Assembly (NCBI RefSeq): GCF_003286085.1
Contig: NW_020825340.1
Coordinates: forward strand, 930,001 to 994,000
Direction: 5' to 3'
DNA length: 64,000 nt
Source: Drosophila persimilis
Taxonomy: Eukaryota; Arthropoda; Insecta; Diptera; Drosophilidae
The notes beneath the pieces are model-generated. The model saw only the letters and a list, made by a program, of their open reading frames with translations, was not told the DNA's origin and did not search any database. A program made the translations under genes and the position numbers. The stretch's first letter is position 1. Every line of letters starts with the position of its first letter. This document shows, one piece after another, positions 1-10,136 of the stretch.

Positions 1-453
1 TTCTTCAAAATATTTTTTTATTATATATTCCTTCAACGGAAGGATGGTTTTTCCTTCTATAAAGGTTAATTTGTTTAAAGAAAGGACCTCGTCATATATT
101 AGTTTCTCCTCATTGTCTTTATAACTTAAAGTCCCCTTTCCTGTATCAATAACCGCTCCGATTTTCTTTAATAGGTTAAATCCTATTAGTAAATCTGCCT
201 CCATTCCATCTATTTCATAAAACACTTGCTTTGTGTTGAAAATTGTTATATTATGGAAATATTTAATTATTGAAAACCCATTCACTGTAGCAACTTTCTT
301 ATAGATTGGTAATTCATTTTTATTGTCGTAAATTCCTTTTTTTATATAACAGGAAGTTGCTCCCGTATCTATCAAAACTTTTAATTCTCTGTTTATTTTT
401 TTGTCTACTCTTTTTAGGTAGGGCAGACCTACTTCGGGGGCTGATCTAAAAAA
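1..453 (-). CDS. retrotransposon Pol, N-terminal protease part, partial
   Basis: In the -1 frame relative to gag the minus strand stays open from the slippery site to the window edge. About 25 codons in there is the retropepsin active-site motif LIDTGATS (codons near 350-385), followed by a flap/hydrophobic region and an LLIGFNLL motif like the ILG segment of retroviral-type proteases. There is no good independent start codon, so expression by ribosomal frameshifting from gag is inferred. Reverse transcriptase, RNase H and integrase would lie to the left of position 1. Confidence 0.8.
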
Positions 454-1637
454 TGATCCTCCTCAATGTTATTTATCCTCATTGCTTTATTAGCCGGTTG
501 TTCCGACATTTCGTTTAGTTTTCGTTTCTGCGCTGGATTGTCGTTAGACTGATTATTCGGGACTACGTTTGCCCTAAAATGCTGGGCTTGGCTATAATTG
601 TTATTATTTCTCCTAAAATAACCGTTAGTATTCTCCCGATAATTTCTATTGTTATTATTTCCCCTGAATTGATTGCTGTTCTGTCGGTTCCGGATTTGTA
701 TAGATTCGTCTACCTCCATTGGTTCTGGGGCCTGATTTTGTTGTCTATTACCCAAGAAATAGGGTTGTCCCCAAGACATGTTATTCCTCTGCAAATCCCT
801 TTTTTGGTCGAATGGTGAACTGTTAGTCCTAGGTTGTCGTTGGTTGAATCTTAAGGTATTAAAATTATTATTCCCTGAATTTCTGGGACCGCTGAATTGG
901 TAGGCAAATTGGGCCCGAATGTTATTAGATTGCAATTCCTGTACCTTTGCTAAGGCATTCGGTAAATCTGGGGGATTCAATGAAAATAGGATTTCAGCAA
1001 TGCCGCCGTTTAGGCCAGTGACAAAAATGCGTAAGGCATTGTCTCTAATTTTTTTATTTGATTCCTTGGTGATCTCACTGTCCTTTCCGTGAGTCATTAT
1101 TGTCTTATTTATTAACAAGGTCATTTTCTTGTTAACCTCGTTATAGAAATCTATAATTGAAAGGTTCCCTTGTCGGAGAACGCTTAATTCCTGTTCTATT
1201 ATGTAAATAGGTCTCTTGTCACTGTAAACAAAGTCAAGCCGTGAAAGTATGGCATCAAAATTTAGAACTGTCCCGTGGTTGGTCAGTGCGTCATGTGCTG
1301 GTCCTGTTATTTTGTTTCTCAAAATTGTTAATGCAATATAATATTGCTTACTTCCTTTCTTATATAACTTCACTGCAGTTTCTGCAGCTTCCCTCCATCC
1401 TACATATTGGTTTAATCCACCATTAAAAATTGGTAGGGATTCTATTACCTTCAATGTGGTGTCGTCTCTTATTGTCTCGTCTATTGTTTCTGCCTGATAA
1501 TCCGATACCTGATCGGATTTAGTTTCTATTTGCTGTTTTAAATTTACAATTTGCTCTTGTACTTGTGAAATTTGAAGTGCTATCAATTGTTTGACCAGAT
1601 CTGCTGTGAGATCGGTCCTTGCTTGAGAGTTAATCAT
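429..1637 (-). CDS. retrotransposon Gag protein
   Basis: An uninterrupted 402-residue frame starting at ATG 1637. The frame is open 12 codons further upstream but contains no other ATG, so 1637 is the first possible AUG start. The N-terminal third is helical and charged, the middle has the fold-like region of gypsy-type Gags (around the FDAILSRLDFVYSDK stretch), and the last 130 residues are rich in Asn, Arg and Gln with FRGNNN-like repeats that probably bind RNA in place of a CCHC zinc knuckle. It ends at TAG 429-431, a few codons past a slippery heptamer that leads into pol. Known family role: capsid and RNA packaging in the cytoplasmic virus-like particle. Confidence 0.85.
   Translation of the reverse strand: MINSQARTDLTADLVKQLIALQISQVQEQIVNLKQQIETKSDQVSDYQAETIDETIRDDTTLKVIESLPIFNGGLNQYVGWREAAETAVKLYKKGSKQYYIALTILRNKITGPAHDALTNHGTVLNFDAILSRLDFVYSDKRPIYIIEQELSVLRQGNLSIIDFYNEVNKKMTLLINKTIMTHGKDSEITKESNKKIRDNALRIFVTGLNGGIAEILFSLNPPDLPNALAKVQELQSNNIRAQFAYQFSGPRNSGNNNFNTLRFNQRQPRTNSSPFDQKRDLQRNNMSWGQPYFLGNRQQNQAPEPMEVDESIQIRNRQNSNQFRGNNNNRNYRENTNGYFRRNNNNYSQAQHFRANVVPNNQSNDNPAQKRKLNEMSEQPANKAMRINNIEEDHFLDQPPK
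447..453 (-). promoter_or_regulatory. putative -1 ribosomal frameshift heptamer TTTTTTA
   Basis: On the minus strand the gag codons CAT TTT TTA place T TTT TTA exactly in the X XXY YYZ register. It lies five codons upstream of the gag stop at 429-431 and just before the point where the pol frame becomes usable. TTTTTTA is a canonical strong -1 slippery sequence in retroviruses. I did not establish a downstream pseudoknot. Confidence 0.7.
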
Positions 1638-2008
1638 TTTTAGTTTTTCAAAATCTAAAGTTAGCTGATCCACTTTTAATTTTTCTTATATGTTAGTTTT
1701 TATAATCTTATATATCCTAATTGAACTTATATATTTATTAATACAACTCTTGCTCACGAAATATCCGGTAGGGGTCGTCCTTCTTAGTTTGGCAGATCTT
1801 CGAACGGGTCTTCCTTCTTAAATTTCTTTGCTCAGCTGGGTCTTCTGGGGGTCTTCCTTCTTTGGCTTCGCTGATCGTTTCACTTTCTTTGTATTTTGGT
1901 TTTGTCGGTTTTGTTGGTTTTGTTTTTTTAAAAACTTTGGGTTTCTTTGGTTTTTTTTGTATTTACGAATTGCCTTGATTAGCTTTTTGTTTTATTTGTA
2001 TTTTGCGT

Positions 2009-2058
2009 TGTATTTGTATTTGTATTTGTATTTGTATTTGTATTTGTATTTGTATTTG
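2009..2058 (+). repeat. (TATTTG)n hexanucleotide microsatellite
   Basis: About eight perfect copies of TATTTG lie in the untranslated leader of the retrotransposon, within a T-rich region (CA-free on the plus strand). Confidence 0.9.
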
Positions 2059-2231
2059 TTTTTGCACACCCTAAGCTCCGGTTTGTTTCCTTTTTATCTC
2101 ACTTTTTTTTATCTATATCACACAGTCACTCCGCGTTTTTAATTTTGAAGGATTTATTCCATTAATTAATTGTCCTTCGGGTTTCGGCACGACGCAACAC
2201 TTTTATCATTCGGTGCTTTTTAGACAACGTC

Positions 2232-2249
2232 GCCCCACGTTGGGCGCCA
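2232..2249 (-). other. primer binding site, tRNA-Lys type
   Basis: The minus strand reads TGGCGCCCAACGTGGGGC, the 18-nt sequence complementary to the 3' end of tRNA-Lys (the Lys1,2 type PBS of several retroelements). It directly follows the LTR end and precedes the leader, fixing the element's orientation and 5' LTR boundary. Confidence 0.85.
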
Positions 2250-2530
2250 ATTAAACAACTGCGGTAGCGGATTGTGTTTTTAAAAAGTTTTTATTTTACT
2301 TCGAACTTCACTGATATAGATTTAAGTAGAGGGTCACAAAGGAATTCCGGGCCAAGGGATTGCGCGATCTTAATATTTAGCTAGACTTTGCGGTGTCGCT
2401 GCTGGATCAAGACTGATTTGAACTTTCTGATCTTTGCATCGTTGATCCCTTTCGGGAATCGTTTTTCTATAAACATTTCAATTGATTTCGCCATCCCGAG
2501 TATTGGATTTCGTCATCCAAAGAGAGAACT
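2250..2530 (-). repeat. 5' LTR of the retrotransposon (outer end approximate)
   Basis: The inner end abuts the primer binding site. On the minus strand an arthropod initiator TCAGT lies at 2310-2314 and an AATAAA signal at about 2290-2295, the compact R-U5 arrangement seen in gypsy-type LTRs. A plausible outer start is AGTTCTC at 2530. The LTR could extend to TGTTAG near 2866, which would place the repeated AGATTG block (2573-2736) inside U3. The second LTR is outside the window, so the boundary cannot be settled here. Confidence 0.6.
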
Positions 2531-3684
2531 GTAAAAGGCCTAAAGTGCAGGATCTGCAGAAAGCCGGGAGTGAGATTGTTTATGAGAAGCCGGGTGTGGG
2601 CAAACATTGGTTTTCCATTTAGGCGAGTGTCAAAGATTGGGGTTGCGGCGGGGGCGCTTGAGATTGTACATCTTAGAAATCAATTAGGCGGAGGCCCAAG
2701 ATTGAAATTGTTTTCGTTTTGGAAAGCCAAAGATTGTTTACAACTCGTATAAGAGCTCAATGGAATTGGGTACGTTAACTTATATGTATGTATTTGTGCT
2801 ATTTTTGAAACTATTTTGGTACTGTGAAATCTTTTGGGGCTTGTGGGGTCTAACACGTCTACACAAACAGTACTAGTACTATGGGGCATGCTGAACGAAC
2901 AGAGATATGCCATCTTTGCCGGAAATCGTTGCTATGTTGCAGCAGTATGTATTGCTTGCAATCCAACAAGTCATATGCATATTGGAGAATAAAAAAACTA
3001 TTCCGCACTGCGCACTGCGCTCCGTTCCCATTACGAAAGCACCCTACAGATTGGCCCTATTCTTAGAACGATTCCTCGTTGTATTTAGAAACTTCAGTTG
3101 GGAGCGAACAGATACTATACATGCGTATATGTATGCACAAATCTTCTATCCGATTATATGTACACTCGATGTTTACCGTCTGATTGCTACAAGATCTTTC
3201 CGAACTAAAAACCGCCGTCAACGCACGACATCGTTCACGCGTGTACTGGCCGATTTCAAAGATATCTTTTCTATCTATGCCCAACACCACGATCCGGCGC
3301 CCCAGAGTTCGGCAGTTCAGTTCCGACGCTGATTGTTCGCGAATAGCCGCCCATTCGAGTGCGCTACGATTCCTACGAGCCCTGCACTGGATGGATGGAT
3401 GGAAGCCTGCGATGCATCATCATCATAACTCCATATATACATACCATTTATAGCACGAGCACTCACAAACTATATTGATAACGATTATCGCACAAAACAA
3501 ATGACTGAAATGGGATGGTGGGTGGCGTTCGGGTAGTTCCCTTGGAGACTGCAAATCCCCCAACCCGGGGCGGATTACTCAATGAATATAGTCGATGGAT
3601 GTTGGATGGGACTGTGTGAGCACAGCGATGAATTTTTAGCGAAAGTGCTATTAATGTTTATATTGTAGATGCGCTCTCGATTGC

Positions 3685-3715
<31 letters not shown>

Positions 3716-4507
3716 GTCTGTATCCGTAGGAATGAATGACTATTTTTATTAGGCTGCAGCTGCAATTGCTGTTGACGGCGGCACTGGTGGAGGCAACGGC
3801 ATCCTTTCTACGTGCCGCAACTAGCGCCATGACTAAGAGGAACTGACCATGCCGGCGGGGCGGCAATAGTTACATACGTCTAGAGTGGGAGGTGGGGCTA
3901 AAACAGAAGCAAATGCAGAGGCTGAATGCTTTCTTTTTATATGAAAACTTGGACGAATTTCGTTTTGCGCAATACTTGGGCGGGGAGGAGAGGTGTCCGC
4001 CGCCACCCAGTGGGTGGGCCGATCGGTCAAGGTTTTGCTTCGGAACGTGACACGCAGCATATGTGTATGCCTGTGTGTGCGTGTGTGGGGACTGTGTTAG
4101 CGGTTTTGCCAGTGCATTTGTGTGTTGTTTTTGTCAAAAACAAGTACAATTTGTACGTCCTTCGATTTCGCAAAGATTCCATCGGAATGGGCGTCCATAT
4201 GCCGAAAAAGTGTCTGCCTACACCGATGCCGCCTCTGTTCGAGTGTTGTATTTTCTATCTGTATGTGTGCCTCACCTCCTTCTTCTTCTGCGGCTCCACT
4301 CACCTCAACTACAAGTGTGAAAATACTGCAGTGTTTATGCGGTGTGTGTGTGTGGGGGGGAGGGTGCGGCAATCCGTGCGGCTGTACGGATGTTCCTGGC
4401 GTACAATGGTGTCATCCACGGAATACTATCTAAATTTGGTTAAAATGAAACTCGACTCGACATTTTAAAAATTGTTTTTTGTTGTTCGCTCGGCTGCGGC
4501 TGCTGTT
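2531..4507. other. no coding gene recognised
   Basis: Frames here are short and low-complexity. Visible items are the AGATTG-containing block up to about 2740 (possibly LTR U3), a (CT)n tract at 3684-3710, and GATG/CATC runs near 3390-3425. A promoter-like repeat end at 4508 points into this region on the minus strand, and a GTGAGT donor on that strand lies near 4293. It may therefore hold a non-coding first exon of a gene further left. That is inference. Confidence 0.5.
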
Positions 4508-4850
4508 CAGTGTGACCGCGGATTCATCGATAAGACATACGGTCTGACCCTCAAAAATATACCAAAATATACCGTCTCATTTTCAAAATATACCGTAGAT
4601 ATACTGACGAATTATTCGAGTTCCTCGTTTTTGATATTCCGTCGTGTATTACTAGCTGGATAGAGCCCTCAGCCCTGCCCACATAATTGTATCCCATTGA
4701 TGAATGAATTTTCCACAAGATATGCTACTTTTAAGTACTCGTTTTATTGTACTGTGTGTATAACACAACGTTTAAGCAAAAAGTTGAGCAAAAAACAGTG
4801 ACATGTTGCTTACCTGTTGCTTGTCAACCGGAGTATTTTCAAACTTGACT
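4508..4850 (-). repeat. dispersed AT-rich repeat, copy A, with Motif 1/DRE/Motif 6 at its end
   Basis: This stretch closely resembles 27783-28000 and more loosely 17430-17560. It starts with CAGTGTGACCGCGGAT, continues through runs of AAATATACC and a block containing CCTCGTTTTTGATATTCC, and ends in a TGCCCACATAAT segment. A further piece around 4818-4835 (TTGCTTGTCAACCGG) also matches copy D. Its left end carries Motif 1 on the minus strand (4508-4518), an ATCGATA site (4526-4532) and Motif 6 (4555-4566). The right limit is vague. Likely a non-autonomous SGM/ISY-like element; the family assignment is tentative. Confidence 0.7.
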
Positions 4851-5433
4851 TCTGTTTCATCAACGCAATAGGCAGATGCTAGCAACTTCGCCATAAGAGC
4901 AGGAGGTGCTTCAGGGAATATGTATATTGGTGGACGTTCGCTTTTCCATAACCATGTAGAATGCGTTTCAGTGCTGCCATCGGGCTTGACTTCTCTGCTT
5001 ATTTGTTTTAGTTTCGTTTCCTTGTCCGCGTACTTTGCAAAGGCGGAGAAGGTTACCGGAAAAAGAACTTTCCTATTCTGTCAATGGTCGAGAATTAGCC
5101 AAAAATGTGTCATACATGTAGTGGTACTTATACTTACATGGTTTCAGCATGAATAGGCTAAAACTCATAGTCAGACAGGTGACGAAAAACGGGCTTTACG
5201 ATGCCATTTGCCCGAGATATACATATCTAGCTCTTCCAAGGTTTGGGAGTTGTCCGGAAACGTACCAACATTAATTTGAGTATGCTTAGGTATACATACA
5301 TACATGGCAATAGAATGATTCCCCGATTTCGAAATTTCACAAGAATCAATGAGCTTTTTAGAACCGATTCCAGTTGGATTCCTTGATTAAAATTAAAAAC
5401 AGCAAAGTCAGAAAGACTTTGAATGCACTGCAT

Positions 5434-6525
5434 TTAGTTCACATCTAGATACATGGCACTTAAATTAGTATTTGAATATGTTTGTGCTTTCACGATCCGA
5501 ATGTAGCGAACAGTACGCTCCGTGAAGCGGATTTGCGGACCAAATGAGGTGGATTTTATTCCGACAGTTCCCACACGATCCCAGTGAGTTCGATCGCATG
5601 ATACCTCCACGTGGCATGAAAAGTCTTTTAAACTACATGCAGTTATTTCAATAGAGTTGATTACGAAGAAGTTGCTCAGCACAAAAAGTTTCTCATTTTG
5701 GTTGTCAGTGTTATGGCCGACATTATACTTATGGCTTGCCACATTCTCCCCCGGCAACACGATTATGCGGTAGGGCAGATTCTCTCCAGTGTTCAATTGA
5801 TCAATGGCATGGAATATTTTGTCCGACTCAAATATGTGCGATGGACGCACCACATGCAGCAGGTCATCGATACTCATAAGGGGGAGACGTACAAGGGAGA
5901 GCATCGTCTTGATATCTTCGCTCGGATTATTTTCCTTCCATTTGCATACAGACCGAAAGATTTCCACTTCGGGGGCACAGAAGCTGTCTCGTCGCAGGAC
6001 TTCCTCAAGTGATTCCTTGGACAGTAGCTGGAAGGATTCTTGTTTTAGTAGGGCGACCACATTGCGATCCATATACTTGAGGCATTCTTTGGTCAGATCG
6101 TTCAGATAGCATCGGCGCGCTGCATCCAGGATCACGCACACATTGCTGAGGCTCAGATTATTCTGGAGGTATATGGCTATGACCGTTTCAACGTATTTCA
6201 ACCCGTAAAGATGGCTCAAATCTAGCACATCGACTATCTGATCCACGTTTAGTGTGGAAATAGGTAGGTTGCCCGAATAAAGGTACTCGAGTATTATCTT
6301 GAAAGACTCAGACGTCACCTCCAGCCGAATTTCCCGCTCTTTCGACTCTGCCATGTCCCCGTAGAGCAGGGCGCGGAAGTACTCAGAGCGAGCTGCCAGA
6401 ATGTTGCGGTGACCCGGCAAACGCTGATCCTCCACCAAGAATATCACGTCCGAGTAGAGCTCGTTCATGCAGAGACGACTCATGTCCGATACGAAGCCGA
6501 GGGCATTATTTTCTTCGGTGCTCAT
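5434..6525 (-). CDS. BTB-BACK protein, shortened BTBD9-like retrocopy
   Basis: A 363-residue intronless frame. Residues 15-120 form a BTB/POZ domain (YSDVIFLVEDQRLPGHRNIL), 125-230 a BACK domain, and 270-363 one discoidin-like (F5/8 type C, BTBD9-type) domain with the HWDRVGTVG and RTVRYIRIV signatures. BTBD9 proteins are about 600 residues with two such C-terminal domains and intron-rich genes. This one lacks the second domain and all coding introns, which suggests retroposition followed by truncation. BTB-BACK proteins usually serve as substrate adaptors for CUL3 ubiquitin ligases. The ATG at 6525 is chosen because upstream codons in frame contain no ATG. A possible acceptor (CACACACAG) lies 10-15 nt upstream, so a 5' UTR intron is possible. 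The frame is fully open, so it is probably expressed. Confidence 0.8.
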   Translation of the reverse strand: MSTEENNALGFVSDMSRLCMNELYSDVIFLVEDQRLPGHRNILAARSEYFRALLYGDMAESKEREIRLEVTSESFKIILEYLYSGNLPISTLNVDQIVDVLDLSHLYGLKYVETVIAIYLQNNLSLSNVCVILDAARRCYLNDLTKECLKYMDRNVVALLKQESFQLLSKESLEEVLRRDSFCAPEVEIFRSVCKWKENNPSEDIKTMLSLVRLPLMSIDDLLHVVRPSHIFESDKIFHAIDQLNTGENLPYRIIVLPGENVASHKYNVGHNTDNQNEKLFVLSNFFVINSIEITACSLKDFSCHVEVSCDRTHWDRVGTVGIKSTSFGPQIRFTERTVRYIRIVKAQTYSNTNLSAMYLDVN

Positions 6526-6639
6526 TTTCTGGATCTCTGTGTGTGGAATGGGGATATCTATATTAGTATTATTTATGTTCTTAAAAGTTACTTTATTTCG
6601 AAAGGCAAGCAATATTTAAATGGTGAATTTTTTTCGTGA

Positions 6640-7779
6640 ACTAATTTTTGCACAAATATCAACTTTTGTTGAACGAATTTTGTAATTATACATTATTTTG
6701 TTGATAAAACACCGAACTATTTAAAATACTTTAGGTTCCTTAGTTTTGCAAATCTATTAACTATAAAATAGAAATAATAATGAAAATTAAGCCCGGAAGG
6801 GTTCCTAAACCACTTTAAAAATCGCTTTGCACAAATATCAATTTTACTGAGTTAATTGCACTACGATACCAAACGCAATATTTGTTTGAAAATAAGGGAC
6901 TGTTTTGAAAATTTCATTCGATTCTGCTTAGTCCTCAGCCTGCTGTGAGATCTGAGAAAAAAGAACGGAGTCAGCAAAAGCGTGGTCCGGCTAAGAATGA
7001 CAATGCATACAATATGCACTTTATCGCTTGTTTTGCTTTTGTTCATAAAATGGTATAGTCATCTGAGTTAGTGGCCGGAGACACGGCATAGCGGAGAAAT
7101 CTGTATTATGCCCATACCCAGTAATTACTGTACTCTTCACTTGGCTCTGTTTTTGTGTGTGTAGTTCAGCACATGTGCATGCATATGTTCATGTTAAGAT
7201 TTTTGAGGTTTTCTTTTATTCTGAATATGTGCAGACATTTTCGTCTTCTCTGTTTAAGATCAAGATCAGCTTCTGGCCGATGTTGTTTAGACGGCTCCGC
7301 ATTTAAAAGCTGGCATTGGTAAAAGTTTAGCTTTCGCTTGCAGGCGCAGTTTATCAGTGCTCTTACCAATTATGACCAGGATAATGCTATTTCTCAAGAA
7401 ACCCGTATGTTTAATATAAATTAAGTAACACGTTTGGCTGACTTTTATCCACAAATGTTTCCTATTTTAGGCTTTTTTTAATGTTTTTAAAGCCGATCAG
7501 ATGTTGGCTCCATGCGTATTTGCTAGATTGATCGATAGTGTCGATTGGTACAATATGGGTACTCTTAAATAAAAGTCGCGGGCTCTATTGGAAATTGTAA
7601 AAATCATTTTTGTATATAGAAATCGAATCTAAAAAATTCCAGTTATTTCATTATCTTCCAGGAATCATGTAAATTGTTGAATAATTCGCAAGATAGTGAC
7701 CTAACCGTTTGCGTTTTAAAGAAGTCGACAGTGGAAAGAATAAAATCGATATTACTATGGATTCTTTTGCAGAAAAAAG
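6640..7779. other. AT-rich intergenic DNA, nothing coding seen
   Basis: Frames are short and without domain-like features. The region lies upstream of the BTB-BACK gene and presumably contains its promoter. I see no TATA box at a convincing distance. Confidence 0.5.
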
Positions 7780-8678
7780 TTCTAGCTGTATATATATATA
7801 AATCCGTTTAGGCTATATTATATCCTAATCGAGATATTTAAACGTCGAAATTGAGTTCAAGGTATATTTACGTTATATCGGTATATAATGGTATATTAAA
7901 TCAATTTGATATATTCGATTTCATTTTTAAAGGTATATTAAAGAACATAGGGTACAGAAACTTTCACACAAAAGAAATTAGTCTGTTTTAAAGCTGTCGC
8001 AACGAAAGTTTGAAACTGGACGCATATGTATATCTCTCTCGCTCTCACACACAAACTTTTACCAAAGGATTGTGTTTGTTTTTGCAGCTAGTCCAGTTTC
8101 AAAATCGAATATCAAGGTTATTAGCAAAGTAATGTTATACAGTTATTAAAGGAAATAGGGTATACAAGTGCCATACTCCTTAAATATGTAGTTCATATGT
8201 ACTAAATATGTAGTTACCGTGTAGTTACCATCTACATAATGGCCATTTTGTTGACCTTTTCTATTTGAACCTTATTTTATAAAACATCAAATATAAACGA
8301 ACACTTCAAATAAGGCAGTCATATAGAAAATTGATTCATCAGTAAAATTATTTTTTCAGGTCTGAGGGACCTAGCTAGCATGTTAAACCGAATAGTAAAA
8401 CGATCAGAATGTTTAACCCATTGTAGACCAGTTGGTATTACATTCCAAGAAAATAATTGAACTTGACGAATGTTAGTAAAGTTGAGGTGAAAGATATCGT
8501 TTTAACTTTTCTGTAAGTAACGAGGAAGAATATGATGGATCTACAAGAAGAATGTACAAGCAGTACTTTTTTCCCCGGTTTAACTCAAGTAGTTCACCTG
8601 TTTCAATAGAGGGGGCTTAAGTGGGCTAAATTCGTTCACTCATTCGAATATTTTATCGTTTAATCCGCGGTCACACTA
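7780..8678 (+). repeat. dispersed AT-rich repeat, copy B
   Basis: It shares scattered blocks with copy D at 27783-28670: AGGGTATACAA, the GTTTAACTCAAG segment at 8578-8589, and a GGGGGCTTAAGTGGGCTA block matching the GGGGGTATAAGTGGGCTA of copy D. Its right end is the inverted form of the family terminus, CCGCGGTCACACTA, carrying a perfect Motif 1 on the plus strand (8668-8678) with a decayed DRE (TTATCGTTTA) beside it. It contains several GGTATATT runs (7860-7930). The left limit is approximate. Confidence 0.6.
8668..8678 (+). promoter_or_regulatory. perfect core-promoter Motif 1 (CGGTCACACTA), repeat-derived
   Basis: Matches the Ohler Motif 1 consensus YGGTCACACTR on the plus strand. It points to the R3HCC1L-like gene, whose first coding exon is 1.46 kb downstream, so it could be that gene's promoter with a spliced 5' UTR. 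Motif 1 is bound by M1BP and marks housekeeping start sites. Use by this gene is inferred. Confidence 0.45.
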
Positions 8679-8689
8679 ATATTCTAACT

Positions 8690-8704
8690 GTATATATATG
8701 TATA

Positions 8705-8735
<31 letters not shown>

Positions 8736-8736
8736 G
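8690..8736. repeat. (TA)n / TATATATG microsatellite
   Basis: A run of TA dinucleotides with interspersed TATG begins just after the end of repeat copy B. Confidence 0.9.
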
Positions 8737-10136
8737 TATTTTTAACGCGCTGGCGACGTAGGGTCGCATATTTATCAAATAAACTGGAGAACGGCGAGCG
8801 ATCGGCATTCGCAGCTAGCTTAAGCTTGATTGACCAGGAATTTGTTTATAATGTTGGTTGTGACATAGAATTATTTGTGCAGAAACGGCTGAGCAGTGGG
8901 TAAGAAACCAATCTAGAATCTTTGCCACGAGAATGTTAGTGCGTGAGTGTGAGTGCGTGCGAACGACTGTGTGTATGTGTGAAGTACTAGCTAGCAGCTG
9001 GTGTGGCGCGGCAGCCTCAACAATAAAAACAACAACAACAACAAAAGCTTTGTGTAACCGGGTTTCCACCTAAAAAAAACAACAGGAATTGCAACGCGGA
9101 AATATGTAACCAAAAAACAAAACAACAGCAACAAAAGCAACGAGAAGATGCAATGTAGTACGAGTTTTGTGGGCCTTTCGTGCAGATATTACCAGTTTTG
9201 CAAATGCCATACAATTTCGAGTTTTCCCAGCTGCCACAGCAACAACACAAACCCCAACAGCAGCAGCACAGCTCTCTTGCAGATTTTCCGCATTGCAGTT
9301 GCGTCGACGCCGACGTCGACTGAATGGGGACCGCCTAACACCGTTTCTTGTGCTTTGGCATGCAATACGCGTTTAATAAACAATTAATCGCCATGCAATA
9401 AACAACAGACAGTGAAGCGCCGCAACAGCAACAGCATAGATATATGAATATAATATATTACATTACGCCGCTTCGGTCATGTTACGGTATTGCATAATAA
9501 TTTACAAGTCGCGCTTAGGTTTTTGAGAGCTTGCGTGCTTCTTGACGGGTCTTCTTCTCGGCCCGAAGCAACCTGTTAGCGGATGGTGCTCGCACTCTTT
9601 CGAGCGTGTTTGCCTCCCGATATTAGGTATAAAGATGTGTGTGTGTGTAAGTGTGAGTGCCAGAATGTTTCGTAAAGTGAATTCAAGTTGTTGGAGCTCT
9701 CTCGCTCCCACATACATGAAATCGATACTGAATTTGCTCTCCTCTCCCATTACACTGGCCCCGTTCTCTTTGTAGTGTGCTGCTCTTTCCACCTGTGGGC
9801 AATTATCGCCGCTATCTCATCCATCAAACATGTGAGAACTACAAACACCAGTACGATCTTTTCACATTCTCGGTGGGGCAAGGGCCGCAGCGACGCACTG
9901 TGCTTTGTTTTCGCAATCAGCTCCTCGATCCGCACGGCTTTGAGGCGTGAGTAGACTTTTTGTTGCGAAAGACGTAGTGAACTTGAATCTAAGAAATATA
10001 ATAAATTGACAGACGAAAGCAGCAGCTGAATCAGCCAATCAGGAGTTGGCGGAGCAACGGACATAACGGCAAAGGCAGCAACAGCATCAGCAGTAGTAGT
10101 GCGAACAGGAGAAACACCGTAACTGAGCCCTGTAAA
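8737..10136. other. non-coding region upstream of the R3HCC1L-like gene
   Basis: No convincing coding frame. CAA/CAG-rich stretches at 9030-9270 look like low-complexity leader or intron. The region probably holds the 5' UTR, first intron and/or promoter of the gene starting at 10137. Confidence 0.5.

Larger units (their letters stand above)
1..2530 (-). mobile_element. Ty3/gypsy-class LTR retrotransposon, 5' half, cut by window edge
   Basis: Reading on the minus strand from about 2530 down, the order is LTR, primer binding site, untranslated leader (about 1640-2231), gag, then the protease part of pol running off position 1. The gag has no zinc knuckle but a long Asn/Arg/Gln-rich tail, as in the Drosophila gypsy/17.6/297 (errantivirus-like) clade. 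The reading frames present are intact, so the copy may be recent. The rest of pol, any env and the 3' LTR lie outside the window. The outer LTR limit is uncertain (2530, or possibly near 2866). Confidence 0.85.

Noticed and set aside
1828-2142. 104-residue Phe/Tyr/Leu-rich plus-strand frame
   Set aside because: Produced by the TATTTG microsatellite and T-rich leader of the retrotransposon.
2881-3453. Several overlapping 60-140 residue frames
   Set aside because: No domain, no codon-use pattern, no splice support; probably chance frames.
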